Shown here: positions 59,348-64,000 of the stretch, in pieces | Numbering within the stretch: the first letter of the stretch is position 1 | Layout: the number at the start of each line of letters is the position of its first letter | From: Cyanoderma ruficeps | Taxonomy: Eukaryota; Chordata; Aves; Passeriformes; Timaliidae | NCBI GenBank assembly: GCA_008694505.1 | Contig: VZDJ01007747.1 | Span: forward strand, 40,838,523 to 40,902,522 | Length of the DNA: 64,000 bases | Direction: 5' to 3' | Position numbers and translations under genes: made by a program | Notes under the pieces: model-generated | Databases searched by the model: none | What the model was told of the DNA's origin: nothing | What the model saw: only the letters and a program-made list of their open reading frames with translations

Positions 59348-59395
59348 GAGAAAGAAAATGAGAGAGAGAAAAAAGAAAAGGAAGGAAGAAAGAAA
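59348..59395 (+). repeat. Purine tract
   Basis: Forty-eight bases of A and G with one T (59359). The part 59360-59395 is 36 uninterrupted purines with GAGA and GGAAGGAAG units. Such tracts can form triplex DNA. Confidence 0.9.
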
Positions 59396-59818
59396 CTGAT
59401 GGTCAGTGCCAGTATGAGACTTGGGATTTCTTGCTCTGACACTCTCCACTTCACCCAGCTGACAGGAATGATTATGAGCCATGTTTTGGAGCACTGTTAA
59501 GCATTCACAATGCAGCTAGCATGCGGTCAACTCTTAAAAGCACCTCTGCACACAGATCCTCCTATCTCTCATGGATCCAGGCACTTCTGAAGACCCAATA
59601 ACAGTGCTTCAGTACTGAACGGTTCTTTCCCCTACCTCCCCCACTGCAACTTTTAATCTCTCTGCCTCAGTTGCCCAAAGAATATAGAAATGGAGAGAAA
59701 TGCTGTAAGGTTAAACACTGCAGGACTGGGAGATGTCTGCATGCAGGAGGAAAAGGGACCATATGAGCCCATAAGAGAGAAGCAAGTGTTGGTTGCATCA
59801 CTTCTATACCACACTTAG

Positions 59819-60480
59819 AATCACAGAATCACAGAACAAGCTGAGTTGGAAGGAACCCACAAGGATCATCCAGTCCAGCTCCTGGCCCTGCACAGGACAA
59901 CCCCAAGAGTCACACCCTGTGCCCCTGCGTGTCCAAACACTCCTGGAGCTCTGCCAGGCTGGTGCTGTGACCACTGCCCTGGGGAGCCTGTTCAGTGCTG
60001 AGCCACCCTCTGGGGGAAGTCTGGGAGAAGAACCTTTTCCTAATATCCATCCTAAACCTCCTCTGACGCAACTTCACTGTCACTGTCACCACAGAGAAGG
60101 GATCAGTGTCTAACCCTCCTCTTCCCCTCATGAGGAATTTGTAACTGCACTGAGGTCTCCTCTCAGTCTCCTCCAGGCTAAACAGGCCAAGTGCCCTCAG
60201 CCTCTCCTGATACAGCTTCTCCTCAAGGCCCTTCTCCATCTTCTTTGCCTTCCTTTGGACTATCTCAAATAATTTGATTTTTTTCTTATATTGTGGGACC
60301 CAAAGCTGCCCCCAGCACTTGAGGTGAGGCTGCCCCAGCCCAGAGCAGAGCGGGGCGATCCCCTCCCTTGCCTGGTTGGCGATGCTGGGCCTGATGTCCC
60401 CAGGATGTGGGGACCCTCTTGGCTGGAAATTTGAACTCCACAGCTCTTTCTGAGCTGCTGTAACCCTCAGTTCAATCATC
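59819..60480 (-). mobile_element. CR1 LINE, 660-bp reverse copy with ORF2 C-terminus
   Basis: On the plus strand it opens with doubled terminal octamers (AATCACAGAATCACAGAAC), then GAGTTGGAAGGAACCC and GATCATCCAGTCCAGCTCC, the reverse CR1 tail. On the minus strand, about 60400 down to 60020, the translation follows the CR1 ORF2 C-terminus: R-E-G-I-A-P-L-C-S-G-L, then Q-P-H-L-K-C-W-G, V-Q-R-K-A, K-G-L-E, E-R-L-R-A-L-G-L-F-S-L-E, F-S-V-V-T and R-R-F-R-M-D-I-R-K-R-F-F. This region lies after the reverse-transcriptase domain. After R-K-R-F-F the usual W-N-R-L-P segment is lost to a frameshift. The RT and endonuclease are absent, so the copy cannot move by itself. Confidence 0.95.
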
Positions 60481-62836
60481 CACCTGCTCCCTGCAAACCC
60501 CAAGGTACGAACATCACCACTGCCTGCTGATCCTCACCGTGGATTTGGAATCTGCTCGGTGCCAGCAGAAAGGCACTCCTGTATCCCAGCAGGCACTGGT
60601 GGTTCTTTCCCTGGCATGCTCCCCTGACATTCCTCCCGCTGAGGAAGGCTTCTTGCAGCTTATCATCCGGGCAGGCTACGTTTCTTGGCTGGCTAGTGCA
60701 TATTTGAAGTTCAGTTCTCACCCTTGAGACCTGCAACCACCATTCTCTTCCAGTAGAAATCCCAAGCCTAAAAGCAGCAGAACAGATGTGACCATTGTTC
60801 AGTGAATGAGCTCAGGTGTAACTAGAGTGTTCCAGTCAGGTTTGCTAATTTTCTCTCTCATTCTCTTTGCCTCTTTCCCCTTCTTTCTCCTTTTTCCCCT
60901 TCTCTTTCATTCTTTGGAGTAGAATAACCTTGCTTTTGGATTTGAAGGACTCTTTCTTAAATTCTCTTCAATGAAACTCCAGTTCTTCCAGTGAAAAATG
61001 AGGGCTATAATATTCAATAGAGATTTCGTGATTTTGAGAAATACTTCTTTGACTAATCTGACATTATGATTGCCAATTTAAATACCAGAAACTAATCTGA
61101 AATGAAGATGTTTGTATGACTACTAGGTGGTAGATATTTTCAGAAAGAAAGAAGTTTAATACAAAATATGGAAATTGTTTAGAACAAAATGACCTTAGTA
61201 CGGATCTGGTAAAAATCCAGCACCAATGAGGATTAGAAAGGAAAGTAATTTCTTTTTCTTTCTCTTCATTTTTCTGTCTGAAGGGAATGCTGCTTTTATA
61301 GGTTTTAACTTAGCTTAGGTTGTTTCATTTATCTGAGTTGTGCTACCGTGACAAAAATAGGGAAAAGGATGTTTCAGCTTTTTTTTTGATCAACTCTTTT
61401 TGTGAACCACCATTGACCATGTAGCAGAACAAACTATCGATTTTTGACTGCTCAGGTTTATCCAAAACAGTGCATCTATCTTGTTTCTCATCATATATTT
61501 TAAACCCAAATTAAGTTTTGGTTTAGTTTCGGAGAAACTTTCTGGGCCCAACTATCAGTTCCCTATGTACTCCGAGACACCTGATATCCAGCTTAATTAT
61601 CTTAGTCCCTCTTGATTACTCAGGAAAAGGTCTTGTTTTTCTTTAGTGGGAGCCTTGCCTGGGAATCAGTTTTAGGATGAAGGTCTGTCTTTTTATTCAG
61701 CTCTCAGCTGGAGTCCAGTTGACTAATACTGCAAGACAGTATTAATACTTTGCTGTCAGAGCCTGTCAATCCAGAGAAAGCAAGTCTGACTCACTGGAAA
61801 ATATCCCCATGAGAAAGAGCCTTTCACAACCTCCGATCCCAATGCATGGAAAGAAAAATGCTAGGGTTCAGATTTTCCCTCCAGAGACTGTTCTTCAGGA
61901 AAAGTCAAAACAGACACATGCTCGAAGTAGGCCCAATAGATTTTACAAGTTATGACATAAACGACAAAGAATTTCTAGCAGTGGCTCTCTGCAGACAGAT
62001 TTATGGAAGATCGAGGGTTTGAGGATTAAACTCTCTGTTGGCTGGTGTGAGACAACCTGATTATTCTGTCCAGCTGAAAAAGAGACGAGTAGCAGGGTCC
62101 ATTGCAAGAAAATTAATCTATTTAAATGATGCAAGGCTGTCTTCAGCTGGAAGTGTCAGGGTGACACTGAACATAAACACTCATGGATTGTGGGTTGCAT
62201 TGATATTCTTGAGTGAACAAGAGGCGTGAGGAAAATTGTACCAGGTGTTAAATTCATCACCTCAGAGATGGAACAAAGTGAGCAAAAAATAAATTGAAGG
62301 TATGACTCTGTATAGCAGGGAGAAGGCCTTCAGCAAGATTTATCAAATATGCAAAATGAAAATTAATGCTACATTTAATTCAATTAAATATTTTTTTATA
62401 TAAAGGCACATAGGGATACACTGCTGGCTTTTATTTTTCATTTTCACTGGAAGTCATGCAGCCAAACAGATTTCTGCTGGCACCTAGATTATTCATGTGG
62501 AGAGGAAGGAGGATGGAAGGAAAGGCTGGGAAAAATCATGTGAGTAAAAATAAAAGGGGAAAAATCAGTATAATGGAATTTTAAAAAGATGCAGATGAAA
62601 TTTAAACTTAGCTTCAGATGACTTGCCTTTATTTTTTTTAATTATTTAAAGAAAACCATCCTGAAAAACAGGAATTAATTTTTTGTACAGATTTCCAAAG
62701 TGTCACCTGACTGAATGTCTAAAGTATAATTAATTCATGTACACAGAACCAGAAGATGCTAAGGAGAAACACATTTTCTAAAAAGTAAGGCTGGAGGTCA
62801 TGTCCTGAATATATTTGTACATCTGCTTCTTTCCAG
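60481..62836. other. Unique sequence with a pyrimidine tract
   Basis: No gene or dispersed repeat is recognised. A minus-strand frame of 86 codons (60476-60736) starts just upstream of the CR1 copy and shows no family signature. Confidence 0.45.
60870..60908 (+). repeat. Pyrimidine tract
   Basis: Thirty-nine uninterrupted C and T, within a longer pyrimidine-rich stretch from about 60849 to 60915. It lies 390 bp from the CR1 copy. Confidence 0.9.
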
Positions 62837-62886
62837 CACAACTACAGGCAAAACTGACTTAAATCAATATCAGGATGTTAATATTG
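62837..62886 (+). other. Candidate 50-nt micro-exon
   Basis: The acceptor (CATCTGCTTCTTTCCAG, ending 62836) and donor (ATTG|GTAAGTC, from 62887) are among the best matched pairs in the window. Of three frames only one is open, starting after one base and reading T-T-T-G-K-T-D-L-N-Q-Y-Q-D. The length of 50 is not a multiple of three, so skipping it would shift the frame of a host transcript. The peptide is not recognised. In 50 bases an open frame is expected by chance, so the support rests on the splice sites. Confidence 0.22.
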
Positions 62887-64000
62887 GTAAGTCTTGTCTA
62901 AGTTTTGCTTCTGTGGGTAGTCCTGATGGCTTCAGCATGGCTGTCCACACTGGTGGGGGGACAGTGAATCTGTTCCCCTGCTCCAAACCACACAGGTCCC
63001 TAAATGCAGGTGTGGACCCTTCTGCCTGATGTTCCCTCTCTTGCAAATTCCCCAGTACTCCTGAACTGCTCCTCTAAGGGTCACCCTGGAGGCCACTCAA
63101 GGGCAGTATCATCGACATGATGCAGTCTGGATTTCACACCTCTTCTCTGGCTTATTCCAGGGTGGCAGCAGTAAAGGTGATGTGCATGGCCCTACTGTCC
63201 CTGTCCCAGCCTGTCCCTCTCTGTCCCGGGTGTGTTTCCATTTGGCAGCTGCATGTACCCCCTAAGAGATGGAAGACTTTCAGATTGATGGAAGAGTTGA
63301 ATTGCTTTTGGATAAGCTTAAAAACCTCTTATATTAATAATGTCTGTTATTGTTTTGGGGGGCTTAGGTACCTCTAAACACCACTGTACCCCCAGGCATG
63401 ACCATACTTCTAAGGCTGAAAGGCAGCCTAAACCCCAGAGTCTTCACTCACTGCTGCTGGGATTGGAGTGCCCTAATGATGTGTAAAAGGCAGCAGTCCC
63501 CAGGTCAACTTTCTCTGTAGCAACAGGGGAAATGTGCAGGATTTTTTTCCATGTACTTATCTGTGAGGAATGATGTGGAACAAAAATAACGAGTAATTTT
63601 TCTTTGGAGAATGATTTACTGACCGTAATTAAAATGTTTTGCTGTTACCTACTGCTTTTCATCAATAAAACCCAACATCCATGATGAAAAAACTTTGGTA
63701 TTCCTGTCACCATTTCATAATGCAGGTATCAAGGTCTAGGTGTCATATGGGCAGGAGTCTTCAATTTTTTTAGCTGGAGTTTAGGACTGTGGTGCTTCAG
63801 AGAACTGTGTCCAGCAATACGTAACTAAGGCCAAAGGCAAGACACAAGCTGCTGTAGGTTCATAATAAAAAAATTCAGATTTTCAACTCTTTGCTCATTC
63901 CACTCAACCATGCTAGCTCTCTGAAGGGCTAGTGGTGCGGAAGGAAGAAGATGCTTGATGATCCTTGCTGACTGTAATGTAGCATATAAAGCTCTAGGGT
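62887..64000. other. Unique sequence
   Basis: No gene or dispersed repeat is recognised. The stretch 62940-63260 is locally GC-richer, with an 86-codon plus-strand frame (63117-63377) that has no family motif. Confidence 0.5.

Noticed and set aside
59910..60503. 197-codon minus-strand open frame as a host gene
   Set aside because: The recognisable part is the CR1 ORF2 C-terminus. It is a retroelement remnant and not a host gene.
1..64000. Endogenous retrovirus, LTR or DNA transposon
   Set aside because: No LTR pair, primer-binding site, retroviral protein motif or terminal inverted repeat was recognised by eye. A library search could still find diverged solo LTRs.
1..64000. tRNA, rRNA, snRNA, CRISPR or mitochondrial insert
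   Set aside because: No cloverleaf with box A and box B, no rRNA or snRNA core sequence, no regularly spaced direct repeats and no mitochondrial gene sequence were seen.

Overview
The window looks like a piece of a bird (or other sauropsid) nuclear chromosome from a gene-poor or intronic region. Every recognisable dispersed repeat is a CR1 LINE. Most are the short, 5'-truncated 3' ends typical of avian genomes, with a conserved GGTTGGAA...ATCTCATTCCAACC-type tail and ATTCTATG-type terminal octamers. Base composition is moderately AT-rich. Open reading frames are short, with stops in all frames. I see no bacterial, organellar or viral gene, no rRNA or tRNA, and no CRISPR array. The species cannot be fixed from the sequence alone.

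Layout. About 1-15 kb is mostly unique DNA with five short CR1 tails (near 0.4, 8.3, 9.7, 10.6 and 11.8 kb) and several small tandem duplications. At about 15.3-16.5 kb lies an old, internally deleted CR1 that still shows the second half of the reverse-transcriptase ORF. About 16.5-32 kb holds seven more CR1 pieces, one about 630 bp long (22.1-22.7 kb) and one very old (28.0-28.5 kb). It also holds two in-phase candidate exons at 20.3 and 28.8 kb. About 32-45 kb is repeat-poor, with a GC-rich patch at 36.0-36.5 kb and a stretch at 40.4-45.3 kb that could hold conserved regulatory DNA. About 45-64 kb is unique, AT-rich DNA with a degenerate CR1 at 45.3-45.6 kb, a possible very old CR1 end at 49.3 kb, an A-rich tract carrying the only ambiguous base (52726), and a 660-bp reverse CR1 at 59.8-60.5 kb.

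No known protein-coding gene could be named. A few short segments have a good splice acceptor, an open frame and a good donor or stop (9.2, 20.3, 28.8, 33.0, 51.8 and 62.8 kb). They are listed as low-confidence candidate exons because such combinations occur by chance in 64 kb. I found no convincing new biological system. The most informative signals are the CR1 fossils of clearly different ages, an antiparallel pair of same-type CR1 copies 37 kb apart, several strong palindromes, and the candidate exons.
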